Shown here piece by piece: positions 1 to 8,799 of a stretch of DNA of 64,000 nt. Numbering within the stretch: position 1 is the first letter of the stretch; every line of letters begins with the position of its first letter. The stretch is from JALHST01 sp038316335 (GTDB lineage: Bacteria; Bacteroidota; Bacteroidia; Flavobacteriales; Flavobacteriaceae): positions 62,001 to 126,000 of the forward strand of contig JBBQAM010000004.1 in the NCBI GenBank assembly GCA_038316335.1, in the 5' to 3' direction. Below the pieces are notes generated by a model. It had not been told where the DNA came from, searched no databases, and saw only the letters and a program-made list of their open reading frames with translations. The position numbers and the translations under genes were made by a program.

Positions 1-213
1 CCCATTTTCTGCATAATGCATATTTTGCGCGATTACTTCAATGGTAGAATTACTGAGACTTCGAACGGCCCCGGCGAGGTTCACAAACGGGGGTGCAACC
101 ATAACCTCTGCGCTTGTATCGGGGAGCATTGCCGCAAGTTTTGTGACCAAAGCTTCCGTCTCGGACATGTTCTTGTTCATTTTCCAGTTTCCAGCTACTA
201 TTTTATTTCTCAT
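1..213 (-). CDS. tpiA: Triosephosphate isomerase, N-terminal part (cut by window edge)
   Basis: The protein begins MRNKIVAGNWKMNKNMSETE, with the GNWKMN motif that carries the catalytic Asn and Lys of triosephosphate isomerase, which interconverts dihydroxyacetone phosphate and glyceraldehyde 3-phosphate in cytosolic glycolysis. Only the first 71 residues are in the window; the rest lies to the left. The start codon at 211-213 is followed directly by this motif, so the start is secure. It lies 59 bases downstream of the DoxX gene on the same strand and probably shares its transcript; the order DUF1599, DoxX, tpiA is familiar to me from flavobacteria. Confidence 0.95.
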   Translation of the reverse strand, partial: MRNKIVAGNWKMNKNMSETEALVTKLAAMLPDTSAEVMVAPPFVNLAGAVRSLSNSTIEVIAQNMHYAENG

Positions 214-272
214 GCTTGCTATTATTGATTATTGTTTCCAATAGATTCTTGATCATTGATTTCGACTTTGAA

Positions 273-1370
273 TTACTCTAAATTTAATTTATCGATATCA
301 TTATAATGCACCTTTTGCATTATGGTACCCGCTTGCAAAACCAAAACGCCTGGATTCGAGCGGACAATGGTCTTCAATGTGGTCTCATCGGTAAAATAGA
401 ATTCGAAATCAAGACTATATTCTTCTATGAGTGCGTCGGTCAATGATGTATTCGATGAAGACATACCAACAACCTTATATCCTTTTTGCATTGCTTTGTC
501 AGTTATTGTCTTAATGGCCTCAAAAGCACTACGGTCACTTTTTGTAAGATCGTACGAAATGACCATTACAAGCTTGGGTTCCTGCAATAAAGAAGCAGAA
601 AAATCCTCCCCATCATGTTCTATGGTAAAATCATGAATGGGCGGCTCATAGCCTTCTTGAACCTCGGTCGTTTCAACCTCTATGAATTCGCCATCGACCG
701 TTGGGTAATCCCCTTGGGTCACTATTGTTTTTTCACCATCTTCGGTTTTGAACTTCCAAGCATAATCATATATCGCCTGAGGAGCACCCTGTGGAACCGT
801 CATACCGGCCGTAATATTCGCCCCTATTTTATAGGGCCTGAAATCGACTGCCGGAAGGTGGTTCAAAACATAATTCGCAAATAAGACACATAGTAGCAAT
901 GAAACACCAACAACCACACGTTGGGTATTCTGCCCGAAGACTGATTTAATAAATTTCCTGCCAACAAAGAGGATAATAATCAAAAGTAGCAGCACAATAT
1001 CTTTTGTAAAAGACTGCCACGGGGTCAATTTTATCGCATCCCCAAAACAACCGCAATCAGTGACTTTATTGAAATATGCTGAATAAAACGTCAGAAAAGT
1101 AAAAAAAATGATCATCAACAAGAGGCTCCAAACCGTTAACTTCACGCGGAATCCTACCAAAAGCATTATGCCCAACAACACTTCAAGGATGACTACAAAA
1201 ATTGAAATTGCGAGGGCATAGGGAATAAGAAGCGGTAGATCCAGCACACCTTGACTAAAGTATTCCTCTAATTTAAAGGAGAAACCCATTGGGTCGTTCA
1301 ATTTTATTAGTCCACTTAGTATGAATAAAATTCCTACAAAAATCCTGCTTACTCCAACAGCGTATTTCAT
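273..1370 (-). CDS. BT_3928-type DoxX membrane protein with C-terminal thioredoxin-fold-like region
   Basis: About 365 residues. The N-terminal part (about 1-140) has four hydrophobic segments typical of DoxX proteins, including a DCGCFGD motif also seen in MauE/DoxX-type proteins. A fifth helix follows near residue 155. The last 130 residues (PKLVMVISYDLTKSD onward) look like a thioredoxin or peroxiredoxin fold but have no CXXC. I chose the start MKYAVGVSRI at 1370 because it lies one base after the DUF1599 stop; a longer frame to 1418 would overlap that gene by 47 bases. A role in envelope redox homeostasis is suggested by the family but unproven. Confidence 0.85.
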   Translation of the reverse strand: MKYAVGVSRIFVGILFILSGLIKLNDPMGFSFKLEEYFSQGVLDLPLLIPYALAISIFVVILEVLLGIMLLVGFRVKLTVWSLLLMIIFFTFLTFYSAYFNKVTDCGCFGDAIKLTPWQSFTKDIVLLLLIIILFVGRKFIKSVFGQNTQRVVVGVSLLLCVLFANYVLNHLPAVDFRPYKIGANITAGMTVPQGAPQAIYDYAWKFKTEDGEKTIVTQGDYPTVDGEFIEVETTEVQEGYEPPIHDFTIEHDGEDFSASLLQEPKLVMVISYDLTKSDRSAFEAIKTITDKAMQKGYKVVGMSSSNTSLTDALIEEYSLDFEFYFTDETTLKTIVRSNPGVLVLQAGTIMQKVHYNDIDKLNLE

Positions 1371-1371
1371 G

Positions 1372-1920
1372 TTAAATAGTTGAGCTTTTGTTAAGGTGTA
1401 TGAGCGCGAATATCGCATAGTTTACCATGTCCTGATAGTTGGCATCAATTCCTTCGCTTACTAAGGTCTTGCCTTCGTTATCCTCGATTTGCTTTACACG
1501 CAATAATTTCTGCAAAATTAAATCGGTCAGGGAACTAACACGCATTTCACGCCAGGCTTCTCCATAATCATGGTTTTTGTTTTCCATCAAAATTTTCGTT
1601 TGGGCGACGTGTTTGTCAAAATGCATTAGTGCCTCATCGACTGTCAAATCGGGCTGTTCGACTACTCCCAATTGCAATTGAATCAGGGCCATGATAGCAT
1701 AGTTGACAATCCCGATAAATTCACTCCTTTCATCTTCCTCGATCTTGCGAACCACATTCTCTTGAAGGCCCCGTATGCGTTGTGCCTTTATAAAAATCTG
1801 ATCAGTCAGTGACGGCAATCGCAATATACGCCATGCGCTCCCATAATCTTTCATCTTCTTTTGGAACAATTCCCGACAAATTTTTATGACCGCATCGTAT
1901 TGCTCAGAGGTAAGCTGCAT
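1372..1920 (-). CDS. DUF1599 protein with internally duplicated domain
   Basis: 182 residues. Two similar halves are visible: residues about 8-85 contain KKMKDYGSAWRILRLPSLTD and a later VNYAIMALIQL, and residues about 100-180 contain NHDYGEAWREMRVSSLTD and VNYAIFALIHL. This is the DUF1599 or nucleotide-modification-associated domain, whose biochemical role is not established. The conserved DYGxAWR and SLTD segments are the probable functional sites. It is the first gene of a leftward group with the DoxX protein and tpiA, and is divergent from folP across 107 bases. The placement beside folP looks like conserved flavobacterial synteny rather than proof of a folate role. Confidence 0.85.
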   Translation of the reverse strand: MQLTSEQYDAVIKICRELFQKKMKDYGSAWRILRLPSLTDQIFIKAQRIRGLQENVVRKIEEDERSEFIGIVNYAIMALIQLQLGVVEQPDLTVDEALMHFDKHVAQTKILMENKNHDYGEAWREMRVSSLTDLILQKLLRVKQIEDNEGKTLVSEGIDANYQDMVNYAIFALIHLNKSSTI

Positions 1921-2027
1921 GTATATTTTTAATTTGCGTAAATTTCGCTTAAAATTTCGGAAACATCAAAGTTCACACTTTAAACTTCCCCAGCAAAATT
2001 CAACCTTAAAAAGTCTTAAAAATTCAA

Positions 2028-2852
2028 ATGACCTTAAACTGTAAAGGAAACTTAGTCGATTTGACCCAACCAAAAATAATGGGTATAATGAATATTACAC
2101 CCGATTCTTTTTATGATGGTGGAAAATACAAAGACCCGGTAAGTATATTGAGACAGGTAGAAAAGATGCTGCGGGAAGGGGCAACTTTTATCGACGTTGG
2201 CGCCTATAGTTCACGACCCAAAGCCCTTGAAATTTCAGAAAATGAGGAACTTGATAGGATTTTGCCAATAGTTTCGCTACTTCTTGACGAATTCCCACAA
2301 ATGCTACTTTCAATTGATACGTTTCGGAGTGCAGTAGCGGGTCGCTGTCTGGATGCGGGAGCGGCAATGATCAATGATATTTCCGGTGGCACACTTGATA
2401 CCGAGATGATCACCACAATCGCCAAATACAGAGTACCCTTCATAGTGATGCATATGAAAGGTAATCCGCACACGATGCAGAATGAAACCTCCTATGAAAA
2501 TCTATTGGTCGATATAAACTACTATTTTTCGGAACGGATTAAAATTGCCAGGGCAGCAGGTATTATTGATATCATTATAGATCCTGGTTTTGGTTTTGCA
2601 AAAACGCTTGAGCAAAACTATGAGCTGATTCAAAACCTAGAATTTTTCAATGAACTGGGACTTCCCGTTATGGTCGGGGTTAGCAGAAAATCAATGATCT
2701 ATAAACTGCTGGATACCACACCCGAAGAAGCATTGAATGGCACAACGGCATTGCACATGCTTGCCCTTTTGAAAGGAGCGAATATACTAAGGGTACATGA
2801 TGTGAAAGAAGCCATGCAATGCATAAAACTTTATTCTCAAAGCACCCGATAA
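2028..2852 (+). CDS. folP: Dihydropteroate synthase
   Basis: 274 residues, normal for the family. It condenses 7,8-dihydropterin pyrophosphate with p-aminobenzoate in folate synthesis in the cytosol. Signature segments are IMGIMNITPDSFYDGGKY (residues about 17-34), the second signature DVGAYSSRP (substrate-binding loop), SIDTFRS, INDISGG, VMHMKGNP, DPGFGFAKT and the C-terminal RVHDVKE. All expected binding residues appear present. It reads divergently from DUF1599; the diadenylate cyclase gene follows 53 bases downstream and may be cotranscribed. Confidence 0.97.
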   Translation: MTLNCKGNLVDLTQPKIMGIMNITPDSFYDGGKYKDPVSILRQVEKMLREGATFIDVGAYSSRPKALEISENEELDRILPIVSLLLDEFPQMLLSIDTFRSAVAGRCLDAGAAMINDISGGTLDTEMITTIAKYRVPFIVMHMKGNPHTMQNETSYENLLVDINYYFSERIKIARAAGIIDIIIDPGFGFAKTLEQNYELIQNLEFFNELGLPVMVGVSRKSMIYKLLDTTPEEALNGTTALHMLALLKGANILRVHDVKEAMQCIKLYSQSTR

Positions 2853-2905
2853 TGGGCAACGTTTGGTTCACCATTTTTTTCTAATTTTACAAAAACCGGT
2901 ATCTA

Positions 2906-3691
2906 TTGGATTTTCTCAATTTTCTTGACTTTAAGATTACCGATATCATCGATATTATCTTGGTCGCCATTCTCTTGTACTATATCTACAAATTGGTCCG
3001 GGGTACGGTCGCTATTAACATATTTATCGGGATTGTCATCGTTTGGGGGTTTTGGAAGCTCACAGAGTTGCTGGGAATGAAAATGATCAGTAGCATCGTA
3101 GGTGGATTTATGTCGGTCGGACTTATTGCATTGATTATTGTGTTTCAACAAGAAATCAGGAAATTTTTATTGATGATAGGTTCGACGAATTTCTCCAATA
3201 AACGCAAGTTTATTAAATATTTTAAATTCCTTAAGCGCGACGGACTTGCGTCGACCACTAACATTGAAGCTATTTTAAGGGCTTGTGAAAAAATGGCCAC
3301 CACACGTACTGGGGCCATCCTTGTTATTGAACGCAACAATTCCCTTGATTTTATAAAATCAACAGGAGATCGTATGAATGTTGAGATTAACCAGCCCATT
3401 CTTGAGAGCATCTTCTTCAAGAATAGCCCACTCCATGATGGGGCTGTTATCATCAATGGCAACTATATTGTGGCCACGCGTGTTATTTTACCTTTATCGA
3501 ATGAACGAAATATTCCATTGCGATTCGGATTAAGACATCGGGCTGCTGTAGGAATCACCGAAAAAACAGATGCCTTGGCACTAGTTGTCAGTGAAGAGAC
3601 CGGTTTGATATCATACATAAAGAATGGTGAATTTGTCTTGTTCAACGATTTGGCCGAATTGAACATGATGATGCGAGAGGATTTGATCTAA
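2906..3691 (+). CDS. cdaA: Membrane diadenylate cyclase (c-di-AMP synthase, CdaA type)
   Basis: 261 residues. Three N-terminal membrane segments (about 10-85) are followed by a DAC/DisA_N domain. The two catalytic signatures are visible: SPLHDGAVII (DGA motif) and RFGLRHRAAVG (RHR motif). The enzyme makes cyclic di-AMP from two ATP at the inner face of the cytoplasmic membrane; the nucleotide controls osmotic and wall homeostasis in bacteria that have it. The best start is a TTG at 2906, giving MDFLNFLDFKITDIID, since no ATG precedes the first helix. It ends four bases before the convergent ABC exporter gene, leaving no room for a separate terminator. Confidence 0.93.
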   Translation: MDFLNFLDFKITDIIDIILVAILLYYIYKLVRGTVAINIFIGIVIVWGFWKLTELLGMKMISSIVGGFMSVGLIALIIVFQQEIRKFLLMIGSTNFSNKRKFIKYFKFLKRDGLASTTNIEAILRACEKMATTRTGAILVIERNNSLDFIKSTGDRMNVEINQPILESIFFKNSPLHDGAVIINGNYIVATRVILPLSNERNIPLRFGLRHRAAVGITEKTDALALVVSEETGLISYIKNGEFVLFNDLAELNMMMREDLI

Positions 3692-3695
3692 GCAA

Positions 3696-5462
3696 TTAAG
3701 CCACCTCCTCGGCCAAAAATTGGGCTTCGTAGAGATTGCTATAATACCCGCCTTTTTTGAGTAGTTCTTTATGGGTACCTACTTCTACAATATTTCCGGC
3801 ATCCATTACCAATATACGGTCTGCCTTTTTTACGGTATGGAGACGGTGGGCGATGATGATCGATGTTCTTCCTTCTGTGATTTTATCAGTAGCGCGTTGA
3901 ATCAATTGCTCGGAATAGGTGTCGATCGAAGAGGTAGCTTCATCGAGTACCAAAATACTGGGATTGCTTACATAGGCTCTTAAAAAGGCAATCAATTGGC
4001 GCTGCCCGCTTGAAAGCATGGTTCCCCTTTCTTTTACGTTATATTCGTAACCACCTGGCAGGCTTGAAATAAATTCATCGACCCCGATCTGTATAGCAGC
4101 CTGTTTTATGGTGTCGGTGGTAATCGATGGGTCTTTCAAGGAAATATTATTGGCAATCGTATCGGCGAAAAGAAAAACGTCTTGCAGAACCACTGCAATC
4201 TGTGATCTCAGGGATGCCAATTTGAAGTCTTTTATATCGACCCCATCTACTAGGATACTTCCCGAATTCACCTCATAGAAACGATTTAATAAATTGATAA
4301 TCGTCGATTTACCTGCCCCAGTGGCCCCAACTATTGCGATAGTTTCCCCAGCTTTTACATCAAATGAAATTCCATGTAAAACCTCTTCTCCTTCCAAATA
4401 CCCAAAATGTACAGCGGAAAACGTAATATTCCCACGAATATCATTCTTCCCTAAAGTACCATTATCCTGAATGTGTTCTTCGGTGTCCAAAATTTTAAAG
4501 ACACGATTGGCAGCCACCATTCCCATTTGCAGTGTATTGAATTTATCGGCAATCTGTCTCAGTGGACGAAACAATAGGTCGATCAATAGAATAAAAGCGA
4601 ATATGGTCCCGAATTCTTCTTTTTGCAAATTGGCAACATTTTGAAGTCCACCGTACCAAACAATAAGCCCAACGGCTAAAGAACCCACAATTTCAGCAAT
4701 GGGAAAGAAAATCGAGTTGTACCAAACAGTCTTCAGCCAAGCATTTTGATGTTTTTCATTGATTTCCCTGAACTTTTCACTTTCTATCTGTTCGCGTGTA
4801 AATAATTGCACGATTTTCATGCCCGTAATACGTTCCTGCACAAATGAATTAAGGTTCGCCACTTCGGCCCGTACCTCACCAAAAGCTGTTTTCATCGCTT
4901 TCTGAAAAAGGCGGGTCGCGTAAATAATAATCGGAAGTACTGCAAATACCAAAAATGCCAATTTCCAATTGATGATGACCATTACTACGGCTGCTACAGA
5001 CATTTTCAAAAGATCTGCAACGATCATAAAAAAGCCTTCACTGAATATTTCACCAATACGCTGCATATCGGCTACGGCCCGGGTAACCAAAACACCAAGC
5101 GACGAGTTATCGAAATACTTCATCTTAAAACTTAGGATATGCTTGAACAATCGTATCCTAACATCTTTGATGACCGATTCTCCCAGCCAGTTGGCATAAT
5201 AATTAAAGCCCAACTGACTGACGACTTGCCCGATAAGAACGGCTAACATTACCAGCGTGAGGTTCAGCAATTTATCACCGTTCCCACTCTTAATGGCATC
5301 ATCGATAATTTGTTTGACCAATAAGGGCGTTAACACAGCAAAACCCGACAATAAGATGGCAGCCAATGCCACGCCATAAAAAGTGGCACGATATGGACGG
5401 GTATGTGCCATCAACCGCTTGAATAGCCGTAAATCAAATGCTTTTCCCGAATCTTTATCCAT
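3696..5462 (-). CDS. ABC exporter, fused permease and ATPase (MsbA/MdlB type)
   Basis: About 588 residues. An N-terminal six-helix exporter domain (about 20-320) is followed by an ATPase with Walker A GATGAGKST, Q-loop region VVLQDVFLF, signature LSSGQRQL, Walker B ILVLDEATS and switch histidine IIIAHR. It functions as a homo- or heterodimer in the cytoplasmic membrane to export a lipid, peptide or drug; the substrate cannot be read from sequence. Start MDKDSGKAFD at 5462 overlaps the truA stop by eight bases; an ATG three codons upstream at 5471 is also possible. Coupling to truA suggests one transcript. Confidence 0.93.
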   Translation of the reverse strand: MDKDSGKAFDLRLFKRLMAHTRPYRATFYGVALAAILLSGFAVLTPLLVKQIIDDAIKSGNGDKLLNLTLVMLAVLIGQVVSQLGFNYYANWLGESVIKDVRIRLFKHILSFKMKYFDNSSLGVLVTRAVADMQRIGEIFSEGFFMIVADLLKMSVAAVVMVIINWKLAFLVFAVLPIIIYATRLFQKAMKTAFGEVRAEVANLNSFVQERITGMKIVQLFTREQIESEKFREINEKHQNAWLKTVWYNSIFFPIAEIVGSLAVGLIVWYGGLQNVANLQKEEFGTIFAFILLIDLLFRPLRQIADKFNTLQMGMVAANRVFKILDTEEHIQDNGTLGKNDIRGNITFSAVHFGYLEGEEVLHGISFDVKAGETIAIVGATGAGKSTIINLLNRFYEVNSGSILVDGVDIKDFKLASLRSQIAVVLQDVFLFADTIANNISLKDPSITTDTIKQAAIQIGVDEFISSLPGGYEYNVKERGTMLSSGQRQLIAFLRAYVSNPSILVLDEATSSIDTYSEQLIQRATDKITEGRTSIIIAHRLHTVKKADRILVMDAGNIVEVGTHKELLKKGGYYSNLYEAQFLAEEVA

Positions 5463-6207
5463 AGTAACCAATAACTGAATTGGGGTATGTAACCTTGGTC
5501 AAATATAAGCCTTTTGCCGGGACAGATGGCCCTGCTTTTGATCGGTCCTTACTTTTTAAGATTGTCTTAACATCCTCAATATCGAACTTTCCTTGACCAA
5601 CCTCCAAAAGCGTACCAACAATGGCCCGAACCATATTGCGCAAAAATCGATCCGCCGTAATCGTAAAGACCAATCGATCGTTGGTTGGTTGCCATAAAGC
5701 GCTTTTGATAGCGCAATTATAGGTCTTTACCTCGGTGTTCGATTTCGAAAAACACTCGAAATCAGTATGAACAAGAAGTAATTGCGCAGCCTCGTTCATT
5801 TTCCCCACATTCAAGCCATGCCCAAAAAAATAGGCCAGCTCCGTCAAAAACGGATTCTTATCCTGTGCAATCCAATATTCATAAGTACGCTCAATGGCAT
5901 CAAAACGGGCATGGGCTTCCGCCGGTACCTCAAAAATGCGCTTTACCGAAATATCTTCCGTCAGAAATGCATTTAAACGGTACGTTAAGGCATCGACATC
6001 GGGGATAGCATCAACATCGAAATGCGCGAACATTTCTTTCGCGTGCACTCCGGCATCGGTTCTGCCTGCTCCCACGAGGCCAATCGATGTCCTCAATAAT
6101 TTTGAAAGGGCGTGCTCCATAGTTTGTTGCACAGTAAGGGCGTTGGGCTGATTTTGCCAGCCGTGGTAGTTTTTTCCGAAGTACGAAAACTGGATAAAAT
6201 ATCTCAC
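5455..6207 (-). CDS. truA: tRNA pseudouridine(38-40) synthase
   Basis: 250 residues, typical TruA length. It isomerises uridines 38-40 in the anticodon arm of tRNAs. The catalytic aspartate lies in AGRTDAGVHA (residues about 47-56); RYFIQFSYFGKNYHGWQNQP at the N-terminus and FLRNMVRAIVGTLLEVG near the C-terminus are also family hallmarks. The gene is upstream of and overlaps the ABC exporter gene. A TATCTTTG -7 box on the minus strand at 6233-6240 is placed correctly for its promoter. Confidence 0.96.
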   Translation of the reverse strand: MRYFIQFSYFGKNYHGWQNQPNALTVQQTMEHALSKLLRTSIGLVGAGRTDAGVHAKEMFAHFDVDAIPDVDALTYRLNAFLTEDISVKRIFEVPAEAHARFDAIERTYEYWIAQDKNPFLTELAYFFGHGLNVGKMNEAAQLLLVHTDFECFSKSNTEVKTYNCAIKSALWQPTNDRLVFTITADRFLRNMVRAIVGTLLEVGQGKFDIEDVKTILKSKDRSKAGPSVPAKGLYLTKVTYPNSVIGYYG

Positions 6208-6217
6208 GGGAATACCT

Positions 6218-6225
6218 TAGTTTTG
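6218..6225 (+). promoter_or_regulatory. Bacteroidota-type -7 box (TAGTTTTG), possible promoter for the phosphoesterase gene
   Basis: Matches TAnnTTTG about 62 bases before the start at 6288. No clear -33 TTG is seen at 19-20 bases upstream, so the call rests on the -7 box alone. Confidence 0.35.
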
Positions 6226-6232
6226 TCGATAA

Positions 6233-6240
6233 CAAAGATA
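6233..6240 (-). promoter_or_regulatory. Bacteroidota-type -7 box (TATCTTTG on minus strand), possible truA promoter
   Basis: The plus strand reads CAAAGATA, the reverse complement of TATCTTTG, 26 bases upstream of truA. A -33 TTG is not obvious. Together with the plus-strand box at 6218-6225 it forms a compact divergent promoter pair. Confidence 0.45.
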
Positions 6241-6287
6241 GATTACCTATTCTGAAATCGGGGTCGAGAATCCAGAATTTCAAAAAA

Positions 6288-6782
6288 ATGACCAAAATCC
6301 TTTTACTTTCCGATACCCATTCACATATAGATCAGGCTATTTTGAAATATGCGGGCAACGCCGATGAAATATGGCATGCCGGTGATATAGGCTCCTTCGA
6401 TGTTATTGATGCTTTGGGTGAATTGGCACCTATTCGGGCTGTATATGGCAATATAGACGACCATACAATGCAAAACGAATTTCCACTTGACAATCGTTTT
6501 ACATGCGAAAATGTTGCCGTTTATATGACGCATATCGGCGGCTATCCACCGAAATACAACGCTAGGACCCAGGCCATTATAAAAAAGGATCCTCCAAAAC
6601 TTTTTATCTGTGGCCATTCACATATCTTAAAGGTGATGTGGGACAAAAAATTGGGAATTCTGCACATGAACCCAGGGGCCTGTGGCAAACATGGATTTCA
6701 CCAGGTTAGAACTATGCTGCGTTTTGTTATTCATGGCGACGCTATTAAAGATTTAGAGATAATAGAGCTCGGGAAGCGATAA
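6288..6782 (+). CDS. YfcE/MJ0936-type metallophosphoesterase
   Basis: 164 residues. The calcineurin-like metal-binding motifs are all visible: LLLSDTHSHI (DxH), HAGDIG (GD), VYGNIDDH (GNxD), THIGGYP and CGHSHI (GHxH), followed by NPGACG. Small enzymes of this family hydrolyse phosphodiesters with two bound metal ions in the cytosol; the natural substrate is usually unknown. The gene diverges from truA and ends 40 bases before the secreted esterase gene, which has its own signal peptide and may be independently expressed. Confidence 0.92.
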   Translation: MTKILLLSDTHSHIDQAILKYAGNADEIWHAGDIGSFDVIDALGELAPIRAVYGNIDDHTMQNEFPLDNRFTCENVAVYMTHIGGYPPKYNARTQAIIKKDPPKLFICGHSHILKVMWDKKLGILHMNPGACGKHGFHQVRTMLRFVIHGDAIKDLEIIELGKR

Positions 6783-6822
6783 AATTGTATTTTAAGGATG
6801 TCACTTAACACATCAATTTATC

Positions 6823-8127
6823 ATGAAACCGCATTGCAAAAATTTTCTCACACTATTATTTTTAGCATTTTTAACGCTCAGCCTTAGTTACGGACAAGTA
6901 TCATTAACACTCGATAAAAAAGATGGCATCTTTAGTACAGGAGAAAACGCTCTTTGGACCTTAGAACTTCAGGAGGGTACTGTGGTCGATTCAATAGGTT
7001 ATACCCTTAAAAAAGGGGGATTGACCTTGTATAAAAAAGGATACATCTATCCCAAAAATAAAAAAGCCACCATAAGTTATTATTTTAATGAACCTGGCGC
7101 CGTTTTATTGAATATTAACTGGAAGAATGAAAACAATGAGGAAAAAAACCTTATTGGAGGCGCCATTGCTTCCCCCGAAGAAATCGAACTCTCTGCAAAG
7201 CGGCCTGATGATTTTGACTCTTTTTGGGGAAGTCAAATAGAATCACTAAACAAAATACCAAAAAACACAACGCTTAATAAGGAATCCAGTGCTGTCAAAG
7301 GGGTGAATTATTACAACATCACCATGAACAACATTAGGGGTACCCACATTCAAGGACAACTTGCCCGACCGACTAAGGGCAAAAATTTTCCAGCCCTTCT
7401 AATTGTTCAATGGGCAGGAATTTATCCACTTCAAAAAGAGTGGGTGCTTAACATGGCGAAGAACGGTTGGCTGGTTTTGAATATAAGTGCACATGATCTT
7501 CCGATACGCGCCGCGGAATCCTTCTATGAAGAACAATCAAACGGCCCATTGAAAAATTATCCAAGTATTGGGAATGAAGATAAAAATACCAGTTACTTTT
7601 TAAGAATGTACCTCTCCTGCTATAGAGCTGCCGAATACTTAACCGAACGAAAAGACTGGAACGGAGAAACACTTGTAGTCACGGGTGGTAGTCAAGGTGG
7701 TTTGCAATCCTTAATGACCGCAGGGCTTCATCCCAAAATTACTGCTGCACTTGCGCTGGTTCCAGCGGGGTTTGATATGCATGGTCCCGTGGTTGGAAGA
7801 AAAGGAGGATGGCCCCAATGGTATAATGCCATTGAGGATAAAAATTCTCAAAAAGTACGTGAAGCGAGTCGCTATTTTGATGTGGCCAATTTTGTGCCTC
7901 ATATCAAATGTCCTGTTCTTGTGGGAATTGGTCTATTAGATGAAGTGTGTCCCCCGGAAGGTATTTATGCAGGAATGAACCTTTTGAAATCTAATAAGGA
8001 GATCATACTATTACCAAATTCTGGACATCAAAATAAAGATGATTCGCAGCAGCCCTATTATCAGCGAATGATGAATGATTGGCTTCCCGCTTTGATGAAA
8101 GGTGATGATCCCCTCGCAAAAAAGTAA
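6823..8127 (+). CDS. Secreted acetyl-xylan-esterase-like alpha/beta hydrolase
   Basis: 434 residues. Residues 1-25 are a signal peptide ending near SYGQ. Residues about 25-125 form a beta-rich N-terminal domain, and about 130-420 an alpha/beta hydrolase of the Axe1/cephalosporin-C deacetylase group. The nucleophile elbow is GGSQGG; the likely acid is the Asp in GLLDEVCPPE and the base the His in NSGHQNKDD. The enzyme probably removes acetyl groups from plant or algal polysaccharides in the periplasm or outside. No SusC/D pair or glycoside hydrolase lies beside it, so this is an isolated gene rather than a polysaccharide utilisation locus. Confidence 0.87.
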   Translation: MKPHCKNFLTLLFLAFLTLSLSYGQVSLTLDKKDGIFSTGENALWTLELQEGTVVDSIGYTLKKGGLTLYKKGYIYPKNKKATISYYFNEPGAVLLNINWKNENNEEKNLIGGAIASPEEIELSAKRPDDFDSFWGSQIESLNKIPKNTTLNKESSAVKGVNYYNITMNNIRGTHIQGQLARPTKGKNFPALLIVQWAGIYPLQKEWVLNMAKNGWLVLNISAHDLPIRAAESFYEEQSNGPLKNYPSIGNEDKNTSYFLRMYLSCYRAAEYLTERKDWNGETLVVTGGSQGGLQSLMTAGLHPKITAALALVPAGFDMHGPVVGRKGGWPQWYNAIEDKNSQKVREASRYFDVANFVPHIKCPVLVGIGLLDEVCPPEGIYAGMNLLKSNKEIILLPNSGHQNKDDSQQPYYQRMMNDWLPALMKGDDPLAKK

Positions 8128-8140
8128 ATTCCAACAAAAA

Positions 8141-8165
8141 CCCCGATGCTTCCATCGGGGTCTTC
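8141..8165. terminator. Hairpin terminator between convergent genes
   Basis: CCCCGATG and CATCGGGG pair around the four-base loop CTTC, with an A-rich left flank and T-rich right flank. It lies between the esterase stop and the convergent DUF4293 gene and can serve either strand. Confidence 0.75.
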
Positions 8166-8194
8166 TACGCACTAATACTACTAAGATTTCAGGT

Positions 8195-8605
8195 TTAACG
8201 CAAACGATCAACAGATTTTACAAGATCTTCATCCTTCTTAATGGCCCTATTGGCAAGGACCAAAAAAACGATAGAAAATACAGGAATCAGCATCCCAATA
8301 CCCTTCTCTGAAACCAAGGTTTCTCCAGATAGATTTAGCGACCGGTAAACGAAAAATCCCAATAAAAAAAGATTCAATATCATATTCAATCTGTTGACAA
8401 CAAATTGATTTTTTCGATTTTTAAAACTCAAAATGGCTATTAAGGCCAACCCTGAAGAAACATAAAAAGTGGCAGAAACCAGTATTTCACTCTGCGCATA
8501 AATTTCATTTCCTTGGGCATCCGACCAAAGATTTACCCAAAAAGGCAAAACCCCTGTCAACAGAATTACGATCAGTAAAAAAATGGTCTGTATACGCTGG
8601 ATCAT
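8195..8605 (-). CDS. DUF4293 four-helix membrane protein
   Basis: 136 residues, starting MIQRIQTIFLLIVILLTGVL. Four hydrophobic segments are seen (about 5-25, 45-62, 75-92, 98-118) with a charged C-terminal tail. It matches the DUF4293 family, restricted to Bacteroidota as far as I know and often found divergent from rho, as here. Function is unknown. A TATTTTTG -7 box on the minus strand at 8629-8636 is its likely promoter. Confidence 0.85.
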   Translation of the reverse strand: MIQRIQTIFLLIVILLTGVLPFWVNLWSDAQGNEIYAQSEILVSATFYVSSGLALIAILSFKNRKNQFVVNRLNMILNLFLLGFFVYRSLNLSGETLVSEKGIGMLIPVFSIVFLVLANRAIKKDEDLVKSVDRLR

Positions 8606-8628
8606 TCTGATTATGGCCTTCTAAAAGG

Positions 8629-8636
8629 CAAAAATA
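8629..8636 (-). promoter_or_regulatory. -7 box (TATTTTTG) for the DUF4293 gene
   Basis: The plus strand reads CAAAAATA, the complement of TATTTTTG, 24 bases upstream of the DUF4293 start. No clear -33 TTG at the expected spacing. Confidence 0.45.
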
Positions 8637-8799
8637 CGCGTCTTTTTAAAAAATATACGCTAAATATTGAAAATAATTTGTAATATTGCTCCGTTATTAG
8701 TTATAGCACTTACCAATAGGGGAATCTTTCCCGAGTAATACCCAAATAACAATACACTTCTAGTATTTTCTTAAGGATATATAATTTATACCATACTTA

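Noticed and set aside
6823..8127. Esterase gene as part of a polysaccharide utilisation locus
   Set aside because: No SusC/SusD pair, glycoside hydrolase or sugar regulator is found near it.
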